Source: Paractinoplanes ovalisporus (GTDB taxonomy: Bacteria > Actinomycetota > Actinomycetes > Mycobacteriales > Micromonosporaceae). Taken from it: a DNA stretch of 64,000 bases. Position 1 is the stretch's first letter. Every line of letters begins with the position of its first letter. The notes under the pieces are model-generated. The model saw nothing but the letters and a program-made list of their open reading frames with translations, was not told where the DNA came from and ran no database searches. Of the stretch, positions 44,334-52,219 are shown in pieces. The stretch covers positions 62,001-126,000 of the forward strand of contig NZ_JAENHP010000009.1 of the NCBI RefSeq assembly GCF_016834655.1. The letters are read 5' to 3'. The translations under genes and the position numbers were made by a program.

Positions 44334-45842
44334 CGTGCCCTCTCCGCCGCACCGCTGGGTGCGGACTTCTGGAAACTCTGGACCTCGTCCGCCGTCACCA
44401 ACCTGGGCGACGGCATCACCATGGTGGCCGGCCCCCTGCTGGTCGCCTCGATCACCTCGAATCCCGCCGCGGTCGCCGGGGCGGTCTTCGCCCAGCAGCT
44501 GCCATGGTTGCTGTTCGCCCTGGTCAGCGGCGCCTGGGCGGACCGTCTGGACCGGCGCCGCCTGGTCGTCACGGTCAACCTGATGCGGGTGGCCGCGCTG
44601 ACCGTGCTCGCCGTCGCGGTGGCGGCCGGTCTTGCCTCGGTGCCGCTGATTCTGGCCGTGTTCTTCCTGCTCGGAACCGGTGAGACCCTGGCCGACACGG
44701 CGTCGGCGGCCTTCGTTCCCGCGATCGTGCCGGAGCCGCTGCGGCCCAGGGCGAATTCCCTCATGTATGCCAATGTCAACGTCCTCAACCAGTTCGCGGC
44801 CAAGCCGCTGGGCGGTTGGTTGTTCGTCGTGGCGGGGGCGGTGCCGTTCGCGGTCAACGCCGTGACGTTCGCCGTTTCGGCGGCCCTGATCTCCATGATC
44901 CGAGCCGTCTCCCCGCGGTCTTCCGCCGTCCCCGCCGCTGGCCTTGGTTCTGGCGTTCCCGCCGCTGGTCCTGGTTCTGGCTCTCCCGCCGACGGTTCTG
45001 GTTCTGGCGTTCCCGCCGCTGGTCCTGGTTCTGGCTCTCCCGCCGACGGTTCTGGTTCTGGCGTTCCCGCCGCTGGTCTTGGTTCTGGTGTTTCCGACGC
45101 TGGTCTTGGCTCTGGTGTTTCCGACGCTGGTCCTGGTTCTGGCGCTCCCGACGGCGTGGGTCCGGCCGATGATGCGGTCTTGGGTCGTGCTGTTTCGGCC
45201 GGCGTGGATGGGGACGCTCGGCCCGGCCTGCGGGCCGAGATCGCCGACGGGGTGCGGTGGCTGATGCGGCACCGTCTGCTCCGCAGCCTGGCGTTCACGA
45301 TGGCGGCCGGCAACGTGGTCTTCTGCGCGGCGTTCGCGGTCTTCGTGCTCTACGCCGAACAGCGCCTGGGCCTGACCGAGGTCGGCTACGGCGTGCTGCT
45401 GGTTGCCTTCGCCGTCGGCGGCCTCCTGGGCACGCTGCTGTCGCCTTCGCTGATTCGCCGGGTCGGCGCGTCCGTGCTGCTGCGGGTCGGTTTGCTGATC
45501 GAGGTGGCCTTGCACGCCACCCTGGCTTCCACGACGAGCCCGTTCACGGCGGCCACGATGATCGTCGTCTTCGGCATCCACACCACGGTCTGGGGCGTGG
45601 TCGTCACCACCCTCGGCCAGCGCGACATCCCATCCACCATGTTCGGCCGGGTCACCAGCGTCTACTCCTTCCTGGAGCTGGGCGGCGCCGCCCTGGGTTC
45701 CCTCCTCGGAGGCGCGGTAGCCACCGCATACGGCCTGGTGGCCACCTATTGGTCCGCCGCCGCAGCGATGACCGTGGTGGCGGCCATGGCCTGGCGTCCC
45801 CTCCGCTCCGCCACACTTCGCGCCCCAGCCGGAACCACCTGA
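44331..45842 (+). CDS. MFS transporter (MFS_3 type) with 9-residue repeat linker
   Basis: The 503-residue protein starts at TTG 44331, 5 bases after AGGAG. It has about twelve transmembrane helices: FWKLWTSSAVTNLGDGI at the start, motif A as SGAWADRLDRRRLV, and a LGGAALGSLLGGAVA helix near the end, typical of the MFS_3 group (EntS and macrolide-type exporters). Between helices 6 and 7 lies an insert of about 72 residues made of eight 9-residue repeats such as GSGVPAAGP and GSGSPADGS. It is likely a drug or siderophore exporter; the attenuator upstream favours an antibiotic. An alternative in-frame start is not supported by a ribosome site. Confidence 0.86.
   Translation: MRALSAAPLGADFWKLWTSSAVTNLGDGITMVAGPLLVASITSNPAAVAGAVFAQQLPWLLFALVSGAWADRLDRRRLVVTVNLMRVAALTVLAVAVAAGLASVPLILAVFFLLGTGETLADTASAAFVPAIVPEPLRPRANSLMYANVNVLNQFAAKPLGGWLFVVAGAVPFAVNAVTFAVSAALISMIRAVSPRSSAVPAAGLGSGVPAAGPGSGSPADGSGSGVPAAGPGSGSPADGSGSGVPAAGLGSGVSDAGLGSGVSDAGPGSGAPDGVGPADDAVLGRAVSAGVDGDARPGLRAEIADGVRWLMRHRLLRSLAFTMAAGNVVFCAAFAVFVLYAEQRLGLTEVGYGVLLVAFAVGGLLGTLLSPSLIRRVGASVLLRVGLLIEVALHATLASTTSPFTAATMIVVFGIHTTVWGVVVTTLGQRDIPSTMFGRVTSVYSFLELGGAALGSLLGGAVATAYGLVATYWSAAAAMTVVAAMAWRPLRSATLRAPAGTT
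44946..45161 (+). repeat. 27-bp in-frame repeats inside the MFS gene
   Basis: Eight head-to-tail 27-bp units encode nine-residue motifs: alternating GSGVPAAGP and GSGSPADGS, then GSGVSDAGL variants. The array codes for the central cytosolic loop of the transporter. Units 1-2 and 3-4 are near-identical pairs, so a 54-bp higher-order duplication is visible. Confidence 0.92.
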
Positions 45843-45880
45843 CGCCCTCCCATCGACCGGGAGCGCGGGGGTTGGCCTCC

Positions 45881-46025
45881 CGTGCTCCCGGCCGTGGGTG
45901 CTTCTGGTTGCTCGGGTCACGTGCCGCCCTTCGTGCTCCCGGCCGTGGGTGCTTCTGGTTGCTCGGGTCACGTGCCGCCCTTCGTGCTCCCGGCCGTGGG
46001 TGCTCCCGGTGGGTCGGGCAACGTG
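45881..46025. repeat. 51-bp tandem repeat, nearly three units, after the MFS gene
   Basis: Units starting CGTGCTCCCGGCCGTGGGTG begin at 45881, 45932 and 45983; the third decays after about 40 bases. The array lies between the MFS stop and the SDR start, on the 3' side of the MFS gene. Units 1 and 2 appear identical over 51 bp. Confidence 0.93.
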
Positions 46026-46092
46026 ACGCGAGCGGGGACGGCCTCCCTCACTCCCGGCCGTAGACGATCCCGGTCGCCGATAGGGTTGGGGC

Positions 46093-46818
46093 ATGTCGAG
46101 GCTTGCGGTGGTCAGCGGCGGCGGAACCGGAATCGGCCGGTCGACGGCGGGCATGCTCGCCGGGGAGGGCTACGACGTGATCATCGTCGGCCGCCGCCCC
46201 GAAGTGCTCGACAAGGCGGTCGCCTGGATCGGCCCGCAGGCGTCCGCGGTCACCGCCGACGTCTCCGACCCGGCCCAGGTCGCCGCGGTGGTGGCCGCGA
46301 TCGGCGACCGCCCGCTCGACGTCCTGGTCAACAACGCCGGCGCCTTCGTGCCCGGTTCCGGTTCCACACTCGACGAGGTAGCCGCCCAGTGGCGGGCCAA
46401 CTTCGACTCGAACGTCCTCACCGCCGTCCTGCTGACCACCGCCCTGGTGCCGTCCATGCGCCGCCCCGGCGGCCGGATCGTCCTGACCAGCTCGATCGCC
46501 GCCCAGCGCGGGGGCGGCGGCCCGTACTCGGCCGCGAAAGCCGCCCTCCACGGTTACGTCCTCGACCTGGCCAGCGACCTGGGCACGGAGGGCATCACCG
46601 CCAACGTCATCGCCCCCGGTTACGTCACCGACAGCGAGTTCTTCGCCGACCGGATGACCCCCGAGGGCCATCGCGCCCGCGTCGACCTGACCCTGCTCAA
46701 GCGCCCCGGCGAGCCCGACGACATCGCCGAGGCCGTCCGCTGGCTGGCCGGCCCCGGCGGCCGCTACGTGACCGGCCAGATCATCAACGTCAACGGCGGC
46801 TCGGTGCTGGGCCGCTGA
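46093..46818 (+). CDS. Short-chain dehydrogenase/reductase
   Basis: The 241-residue enzyme has SGGGTGIGRST for the cofactor, NNAG (LVNNAGAF), catalytic Ser in VLTSSIAAQ and Tyr/Lys in YSAAK, then PGYV after strand 6. GRRPE after strand 2 favours NADP(H). It is close in pattern to 3-oxoacyl-ACP reductase-like SDRs; the substrate is unknown. It is flanked on both sides by tandem-repeat intergenic DNA and appears to be transcribed alone. Confidence 0.89.
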   Translation: MSRLAVVSGGGTGIGRSTAGMLAGEGYDVIIVGRRPEVLDKAVAWIGPQASAVTADVSDPAQVAAVVAAIGDRPLDVLVNNAGAFVPGSGSTLDEVAAQWRANFDSNVLTAVLLTTALVPSMRRPGGRIVLTSSIAAQRGGGGPYSAAKAALHGYVLDLASDLGTEGITANVIAPGYVTDSEFFADRMTPEGHRARVDLTLLKRPGEPDDIAEAVRWLAGPGGRYVTGQIINVNGGSVLGR

Positions 46819-46851
46819 CACCTCCCACCAGAGACGCCCGCGCGGCCACCT

Positions 46852-46971
46852 GTTCCTCGCCTGCGCATCCCTACCGCCACGCGCCGTCGGTCTCGGCCGC
46901 GCCGGACAGTCGTTCCTCGCCTGCGCATCTTTTCGGCCACGCGGCCGTCGGTCTCGGCCGCGCTGGACAGC
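46852..46971. repeat. 60-bp tandem duplication after the SDR gene
   Basis: Two 60-bp units starting GTTCCTCGCCTGCGCATC (46852 and 46912) share most bases, including GTCGGTCTCGGCCGCG. They lie between the SDR stop and the convergent DUF3052 gene stop. Confidence 0.85.
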
Positions 46972-47008
46972 CGTTCCGATCGCGTCGCCCTCGGCCGTCC
47001 CGCTGCCT

Positions 47009-47407
47009 CTACTTCGCGCCGCCCGTGAAGCGGCCCTCACCCTCGCGGTTCGGCCGGAAGCGCAGGCCCGACCACTCGTTGTCGATCGCGACCTGCCCGC
47101 ACGGGCGCATGTCGTAGTCGGCGACGATCGGCCACAACGTGTCCCGGTTGATGTCGGCCTTGTTGCCCTTCGGGTAGGCAACCCAGAACACGCCCGGCTT
47201 CGCCAGGTCGGCGCGGTGCTCGTCGAGCTGTTTACGCGTGCTCGCCGCGTCCTCGACGAAGAGCACCGCCGTGCTCGCCGTGGCCAGCATGTCGGCCTCG
47301 CGGACCCCGTCCGGCATCGGCGTCAGGATCGGCAGATGCGTGGAGTCCGACAGCCAGACCGTGGAGTTCGGCTTGATCAGCAGCTTCTCGGCAATCGTCT
47401 TCGACAT
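47009..47407 (-). CDS. DUF3052-like protein
   Basis: The 132-residue protein begins MSKTIAEKLLIKPNSTVWL and contains VLFVEDAASTRKQLDEH, GVFWVAYPKGNKAD and DNEWSGLRFRPNREGEGRF, which match the DUF3052/YdeI-like family (LWVAYPK and W-S-G-L-R-F signatures). Function unknown. A TTGACA -35, a 17-base spacer and a CAGGCT -10 lie on the minus strand so that transcription would begin at the A of ATG 47407, a leaderless start. The same frame stays open upstream for 162 further codons. Confidence 0.78.
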   Translation of the reverse strand: MSKTIAEKLLIKPNSTVWLSDSTHLPILTPMPDGVREADMLATASTAVLFVEDAASTRKQLDEHRADLAKPGVFWVAYPKGNKADINRDTLWPIVADYDMRPCGQVAIDNEWSGLRFRPNREGEGRFTGGAK

Positions 47408-47893
47408 GGTCCGAGCCTGGCACCGACAAGAAAAGTTGTCAAGGAATGACCAGGCATTCAAGACCACCGAGATCCTGTCGTCGCGCCTGCCCGTGGGTGT
47501 CGGGGACCCAGTCGCCGCGCCCCGCGGACCGTGGCCGCCGCCGTCCTCCGCCTCGGCCCGCCCGGCCTTCTCGGTTTCGGCGTGCCGAGGGTCGGGGCAG
47601 GCGTCCTCATCGGGTTCGACGAGGCGAGGGGCCGGGTGGTCGTCGTCCCGCTGGATCAGCCGCAGGCGACGCTTCGGGTCGGGCGGCCGGACGGAAGCGC
47701 CCGCACGCCACCAGGCGGGCCCGAGCGGCAGCGGGTTGCCGGCGCTGTCGAACAGGCCGGAAGTCATCAGCGCCGCACCGAGCCGGCGGCGGCCCCGGAT
47801 CCGGCGCCGCCGTCGCCGGGCGGCGCGATTGGTGTCGCGGATCAGGTCGAGGCCTTGTGGTTGCGATGCCGGGAAAGAAGGACGGGGTCGCAT
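47408..47893 (-). CDS. Hypothetical reading frame in frame with, and upstream of, the DUF3052 gene
   Basis: ATG 47893 has AAGGAG 6 bases upstream, and the frame shows the high third-position GC of real genes down to about 47440, but no stop separates it from the DUF3052 start at 47407. The peptide has a very basic segment (RAARRRRRRIRGRRRLG), then SAGNPLPLGPAWWRAGASV and an acidic tail. It could be the N-terminal part of a 294-residue fusion, or a gene whose stop was lost. Not recognised as a family. It is divergent from the RecQ-like gene. Confidence 0.45.
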
Positions 47894-48041
47894 GGTTCGC
47901 TCCTTCGACGTGGGTGCGTGAGCGAGCCCGATTCTGAGCCGATCCGATCCCGCGCCGCCGGATTTTCTTCGCCGCCTGTGGACAACGAAGCCGCCTGTGG
48001 ATAACGCGAGTTCTGTCGGACCGGGCTGATAGACATGCCGG

Positions 48042-50201
48042 GTGACCGAGACACCAGCGACAACCACCTCAGCCGGGCCCGCCTCCGCAGCCGATCGTGC
48101 CGCCGTGCGCGAGCGGGCCGAGGCGGTGTTGCGCCGTCTCGCCGGTGACCAGGCCAAACTCCGTGAAGATCAGTGGCGTGCGATCGAGGCGCTCACCGTC
48201 GACCGCCGGCGGGTGCTGTGCGTGCAACGTACGGGATGGGGCAAGTCCGCGGTCTATTTCGTGGCCACTGCCCTGTTGCGTGAGGGCGCGGCCGCCGGGC
48301 CCACGGTGATCGTGTCCCCGCTGCTCGCCCTCATGCGCAACCAGGTCGACGCGGCCGCTCGTGCCGGCATCCGCGCCCGCACGATCAACTCGGCCAATCT
48401 CGACGAGTGGTCCGAGATCGAGGCCGAGATCCGCGCCGGTGAGGTCGACGTGCTGCTGATCAGTCCCGAGCGGCTCAACAACCCCGACTTCCGCGACAAC
48501 GTGCTGCCCGGCCTGGCCTCCGAGACCGGTCTTCTGGTGGTCGACGAGGCACACTGTGTCTCCGACTGGGGCCACGATTTCCGCCCCGACTATCGGCGCC
48601 TCCGCACGTTCCTGGCCGGCCTTCCCAGCCGTACGCCCGTGCTCGCCACCACCGCGACGGCCAACGCCCGCGTGACCGCCGACGTGGCCGATCAGCTGGG
48701 TGACGCGCTGGTGCTGCGCGGCCCGCTCGACCGCGACTCGCTGCGCCTGGCCGTGCTCGACCTGCCCACCCCGGCGCAGCGGCTGGCCTGGCTGGCCGAC
48801 CACCTCGACCGGTTGCCCGGCTCCGGCATCGTCTACACGCTCACCGTCGCCGCGGCGACCGAGACCGCTGACTTCCTGCGGTCGCGAGGGTTCGCCGTGG
48901 CGTCATACACGGGCCAGGTCGAAGACGCCGATCGCCGCGCCGCCGAACAGGACCTGCTCGACAACAAGATCAAGGCGCTGGTGGCGACATCCGCGCTCGG
49001 CATGGGGTTCGACAAGCCCGACCTCGGCTTCGTCGTGCACCTCGGCGCGCCACCCTCCCCGATCGCGTATTACCAGCAGGTCGGCCGGGCCGGCCGTGCC
49101 GTCGAGCACGCCGAGGTCGTGCTGCTGCCCGGCAAGGAAGACGCGGCGATCTGGCGCTATTTCGCCTCGCTGGCCTTCCCTCCGGAAGATCAGGTGCGTT
49201 CGGTGCTGGCCAACCTGTGGCCCGACCGCCCGACCTCCACCCAGGCCCTCGAACCGATGGTCGACCTGCGCCGCAACCGCCTCGAGATGATGCTGAAGGT
49301 CCTCGACGTCGACGGCGCGGTCCGCCGGGCGCGCGGCGGTTGGCTCTCCACAGGCGAACCCTGGACGTACGACGCCGCCCGGTTGCGCCGCGTCGCCGAG
49401 GCGCGGGCCGACGAGCAGAAGACCATGATTGAGTACGCTTCGACCCCCGCCTGCCGCATGGAATTCCTGCGCCGGTGCCTCGACGACCCCGAGGCCGAGC
49501 CGTGCGGACGATGCGACAACTGCGCCGGCCCGCTGTTCGACGCCGAGGTGTCGGCCGCCTCGCTGGCCGCGGCCGACGCTTTCCTGGGCCACCCGGGAGT
49601 TGTGGTCGCCCCGAAGAAGATGTGGCCGACCGGCCTGGCCGCGGTCGGGGTCTCGCTCAAGGGCAAGATCCCCGCAGGCGAGCAGACCGAGCCCGGCCGT
49701 GCCGTCGGCCGTCTCTCCGACCTCGGTTGGGGCGCCGGCCTGCGCAGCCGCGTCGCCCCCGAGACACCCGACGCGCCGATCCCCGACGACCTCGCGGCCG
49801 CCGTGGTCGAGATCCTCAAAGACTGGGCACACGGCGACGACGCCTGGTCCCAGCGCCCCGCCGCGGTCGTGGCGGTCTCCTCCACCCGCCATCCCGAGCT
49901 GATCAGCACACTGGCCGCCCACATCGCCCAGGTCGGCCGCCTGCCCCTGCTCGGCACGGTCCAGGCCGCCCCCAGCGCCGAAGCCGAGGGCCGCGGCAAC
50001 AGTGCCCAGAGGGTTCGCGCGCTGCACGACGCGTTCACGGTCCCGCCCGCCGTGGCCGCCGAGCTGCCAGCCCTTTCCGGCCCGGTCCTGCTGGTCGACG
50101 ACCTGGTCGACTCCGGCTGGACCATGACGCTGGCCGGCCGAGCCCTGCGCCAGGCCGGCGCCGAGGGGGTGCTGCCGCTGGCCTTGGCAGTCGCCGGCTG
50201 A
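48042..50201 (+). CDS. RecQ-family DNA helicase with C-terminal phosphoribosyltransferase-like domain
   Basis: The 719-residue protein has helicase motifs of the RecQ group: motif 0 (LREDQWRAIEAL), motif I as TGWGKSAVYF, motif II DEAH in LLVVDEAHCVSDWGHDFRPDY, motif III TATAN, and motif VI QQVGRAGRA. A RecQ zinc-binding Cys cluster follows (CRMEFLRRC...EPCGRCDNC). After about residue 520 comes a non-helicase region that ends in LLVDDLVDSGWTMTLAGRAL, a PRPP-loop-like motif of phosphoribosyltransferases. RecQ unwinds 3'-overhang DNA in repair; the role of the fused domain is not known. GTG 48042 is the start. Confidence 0.9.
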   Translation: MTETPATTTSAGPASAADRAAVRERAEAVLRRLAGDQAKLREDQWRAIEALTVDRRRVLCVQRTGWGKSAVYFVATALLREGAAAGPTVIVSPLLALMRNQVDAAARAGIRARTINSANLDEWSEIEAEIRAGEVDVLLISPERLNNPDFRDNVLPGLASETGLLVVDEAHCVSDWGHDFRPDYRRLRTFLAGLPSRTPVLATTATANARVTADVADQLGDALVLRGPLDRDSLRLAVLDLPTPAQRLAWLADHLDRLPGSGIVYTLTVAAATETADFLRSRGFAVASYTGQVEDADRRAAEQDLLDNKIKALVATSALGMGFDKPDLGFVVHLGAPPSPIAYYQQVGRAGRAVEHAEVVLLPGKEDAAIWRYFASLAFPPEDQVRSVLANLWPDRPTSTQALEPMVDLRRNRLEMMLKVLDVDGAVRRARGGWLSTGEPWTYDAARLRRVAEARADEQKTMIEYASTPACRMEFLRRCLDDPEAEPCGRCDNCAGPLFDAEVSAASLAAADAFLGHPGVVVAPKKMWPTGLAAVGVSLKGKIPAGEQTEPGRAVGRLSDLGWGAGLRSRVAPETPDAPIPDDLAAAVVEILKDWAHGDDAWSQRPAAVVAVSSTRHPELISTLAAHIAQVGRLPLLGTVQAAPSAEAEGRGNSAQRVRALHDAFTVPPAVAAELPALSGPVLLVDDLVDSGWTMTLAGRALRQAGAEGVLPLALAVAG

Positions 50202-50335
50202 CCAGCCACCCCCGCGCGTCCCCCGTGCAACAACGAGCCGCTGGTAGGAGGGTCAGCTTGGGCACCGGCCGCTCAGCGGCGCGTTTGAGCAGCGCCGGGT
50301 GGTATTCGATGCGGGCGTGGTGGGTGGGGGTGGGC

Positions 50336-50358
50336 GATATACGGGGAGGGGGTATGCT
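50336..50358 (+). promoter_or_regulatory. CsoR-type copper operator and leaderless promoter
   Basis: The sequence reads, on the minus strand, ATACCCCCTCCCCGTATAT, matching the pseudo-palindromic CsoR operator (ATAC, C-run, G/C-run, GTAT). The plus-strand -10 TATGCT (50353-50358) is inside it, 7 bases before ATG 50365. This fits autorepression of csoR relieved by Cu(I). Confidence 0.72.
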
Positions 50359-50364
50359 GGCGAC

Positions 50365-50670
50365 ATGTCCGATGAGTCGACGCCGCAGCATGGTCCGCAT
50401 GGGTATTCGGGGGACAAGGCGGCTCTGCTTGGGCGCCTCCGGCGTATTGAGGGGCAGATCCGCGGGCTTCAGCGGATGGTCGACGAGGACACGTACTGCA
50501 TTGACGTTCTGACGCAGATCTCGGCGGCCAAGAGTGCGCTGCAGGCGGTGGCGGTCGGGCTGCTCGAGGATCACCTGGCCCACTGCGTGGTTGACGCGGC
50601 GCGTGCGGGGGATCCGACCGCGAAGGTCAAAGAGGCGTCGGACGCGATTGCCCGGCTTGTTCGCTCCTGA
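50365..50670 (+). CDS. csoR: Copper-sensing repressor CsoR
   Basis: The 101-residue four-helix protein has the Cu(I) ligand set Cys45, His70 and Cys74 with the exact CsoR spacing (25 and 4). The DNA-contact region LLGRLRRIEGQIRGLQRMV is conserved. Apo-CsoR represses copper-resistance genes, and Cu(I) binding releases it. The gene starts the cluster csoR, copZ-like and a Met/His-rich membrane protein; a copper P-type ATPase, the usual third partner, is not present here. A CsoR-type operator overlaps its promoter. Confidence 0.94.
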   Translation: MSDESTPQHGPHGYSGDKAALLGRLRRIEGQIRGLQRMVDEDTYCIDVLTQISAAKSALQAVAVGLLEDHLAHCVVDAARAGDPTAKVKEASDAIARLVRS

Positions 50671-50725
50671 CGGTGGCCGCGCCTGCGGTTCGTCGTTGCC
50701 AGTACCGTCCTGAAAGGCTTCTGCC

Positions 50726-50938
50726 ATGGCTGTGACCAGCACCTACACCGTGACCGGCATGACCTGCGGGCACTGCGTGCAAGCGGTGACCGGCGAGCTG
50801 TCCGCGCTTCCGGGCGTGGGCGCCGTGCAGGTTGATCTCGCGTCGGGTGCGGTGACCGTGACCAGTGAGGCCCCGCTCGAGGACGAAGCCGTGCGCGCGG
50901 CGGTGGACGAGGCCGGCTACGAGCTCGCGAATGCCTGA
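50726..50938 (+). CDS. CopZ-like copper chaperone (HMA domain)
   Basis: The 70-residue protein is one heavy-metal-associated domain with the metal site GMTCGHC (Cys14, Cys17) and the usual beta-alpha-beta pattern. It binds Cu(I) and passes it to partner proteins. It follows csoR by 55 bases on the same strand and its last 8 bases overlap the next gene. Confidence 0.93.
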   Translation: MAVTSTYTVTGMTCGHCVQAVTGELSALPGVGAVQVDLASGAVTVTSEAPLEDEAVRAAVDEAGYELANA

Positions 50939-51971
50939 CGAGCCACCCCGCGACGACCACGCCCAGCCGGCCGACGCGGGCGTGGATGGGGAAGACCCGG
51001 AGAAGTTGACGACCGCGGCGGAAGCGCCGGTGGGGGACAAGGCCGGGTTTCGGCTGGCTGCGTTCGGGGCTGTGCTCGTTGTTGTTCTGTTCGCGGGGTA
51101 CGGGCTTGGGCGGTTGAACAACTCGACGGCCTCGGCTTCGGCGCCTCCGGTGGGGGCGACCTCCAGTGGTGCGGCCATGCCGGGCATGGTCATGGACGAG
51201 AGCCAGCCGCATTCGCACGACTCGGCGGGGGCGGCCACGCAGAGCGGCACCACCATGCCCATGGGGGCCGCGGTCGGTGGGTTGTCGCTCAGTTCGGGCG
51301 GGCTCACGCTGGTTCCGGAGCAGACCACCTTCACGGCCGGGCGCGCGCAACGACTCAGTTTCCGGGTTGCGGGGGCGGGCGGGGCGCCGATCACCACGTA
51401 CGCGGTGGTGCACGACAAGCCTCTGCACCTCATCGTCGTACGGAGGGATCTGACCGGTTTTCAGCATCTGCACCCGACCATGAGCGCGGACGGCACGTGG
51501 GGGATCGACCTCACGCTGGCCGAGCCGGGGATCTATCGCATGATCGCCGACTTCACCGCGATCGTCGGTGGGCAGCAGCTTGCGACCACGCTCGGCGGGG
51601 ATCTGACCGTGGCCGGCAACTACGCGCCGCAGGCCCTGCCCGCGCCGGGGCGGACCGACAAACCGAGCGGGTTCACGGTCTCCTACGAGGGGACGCCGAA
51701 CACCCAGGCCACCCAGCCCCTGCTGGTGACGGTCACCGGTGCGGACGGCAAGATCGCGAAGCTCGACCCCTACCTGGGCGCGTTCGGCCACCTGGTCGTG
51801 ATGCGTGAGGGCGACCTCGCCTACGTGCACGTCCACCCGGAGGCGACCCTTGTCGACGGCAAGGTGAAGTTCTGGCTGACGGCGCCCAGCAGCGGCACCT
51901 ACCGCATGTTCTTCGACTTCCAGGTGGCCGGCCAGGTCCACACCGCCGCATGGACCGCTCGCATCGAGTAA
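50931..51971 (+). CDS. Membrane-anchored Met/His-rich protein, copper cluster
   Basis: The 346-residue protein has a short cytosolic start, one transmembrane helix (about residues 43-63) and an extracellular part. A Met/His-rich stretch (AAMPGMVMDESQPHSHD and TTMPMG) could bind copper. Two beta-sandwich regions follow, one with HDKPLHLIVVRRDLTGFQHLHP and one with DLAYVHVHPEA, in which repeated His residues suggest metal sites. The start overlaps the chaperone gene by 8 bases. By position and composition it is likely a periplasm-side copper binder; the family is known in actinobacterial copper loci but uncharacterised. Confidence 0.78.
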   Translation: MPDEPPRDDHAQPADAGVDGEDPEKLTTAAEAPVGDKAGFRLAAFGAVLVVVLFAGYGLGRLNNSTASASAPPVGATSSGAAMPGMVMDESQPHSHDSAGAATQSGTTMPMGAAVGGLSLSSGGLTLVPEQTTFTAGRAQRLSFRVAGAGGAPITTYAVVHDKPLHLIVVRRDLTGFQHLHPTMSADGTWGIDLTLAEPGIYRMIADFTAIVGGQQLATTLGGDLTVAGNYAPQALPAPGRTDKPSGFTVSYEGTPNTQATQPLLVTVTGADGKIAKLDPYLGAFGHLVVMREGDLAYVHVHPEATLVDGKVKFWLTAPSSGTYRMFFDFQVAGQVHTAAWTARIE

Positions 51972-52177
51972 TCCGCACCGCGAGTTGCGTGCGTGGGGTT
52001 TCGCGTGAGGGGCGCCTTCCGTGCGTGCGAATTCCCAAGTGGGTGGTGGGGTTCCCGTGTGAGCCAGTCTCCGAGTGGGGCTGGGTTCCGCGCGAGGGAG
52101 CGCCCGCCGTGTGGACGAGGGGTCGCGCGCGCGGGGGTGGGTTTCCCGCGTAGATGCGGGCTCAGCGGGTCTCGCGC

Positions 52178-52219
52178 TGCGCGAGCAGCTAGGCGCGAGC
52201 AGCTAGGCGCGAGCAGCTA
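52178..52219. repeat. 14-bp tandem repeat, three units, at the methyltransferase stop
   Basis: Three perfect copies of GCGCGAGCAGCTAG lie at 52178-52191, 52192-52205 and 52206-52219. The last unit contains the TAG stop of the minus-strand methyltransferase gene, so each unit supplies a potential stop. The preceding 200 bases (51972-52177) hold no gene; they show diverged GTGGGGTTYCCGYGTGAG-like repeats. Confidence 0.9.

Noticed and set aside
47238..47921. Plus-strand 227-codon frame opposite DUF3052
   Set aside because: Antisense to a family-matching gene; the minus-strand frame has the ribosome site and coding-like third-position GC.
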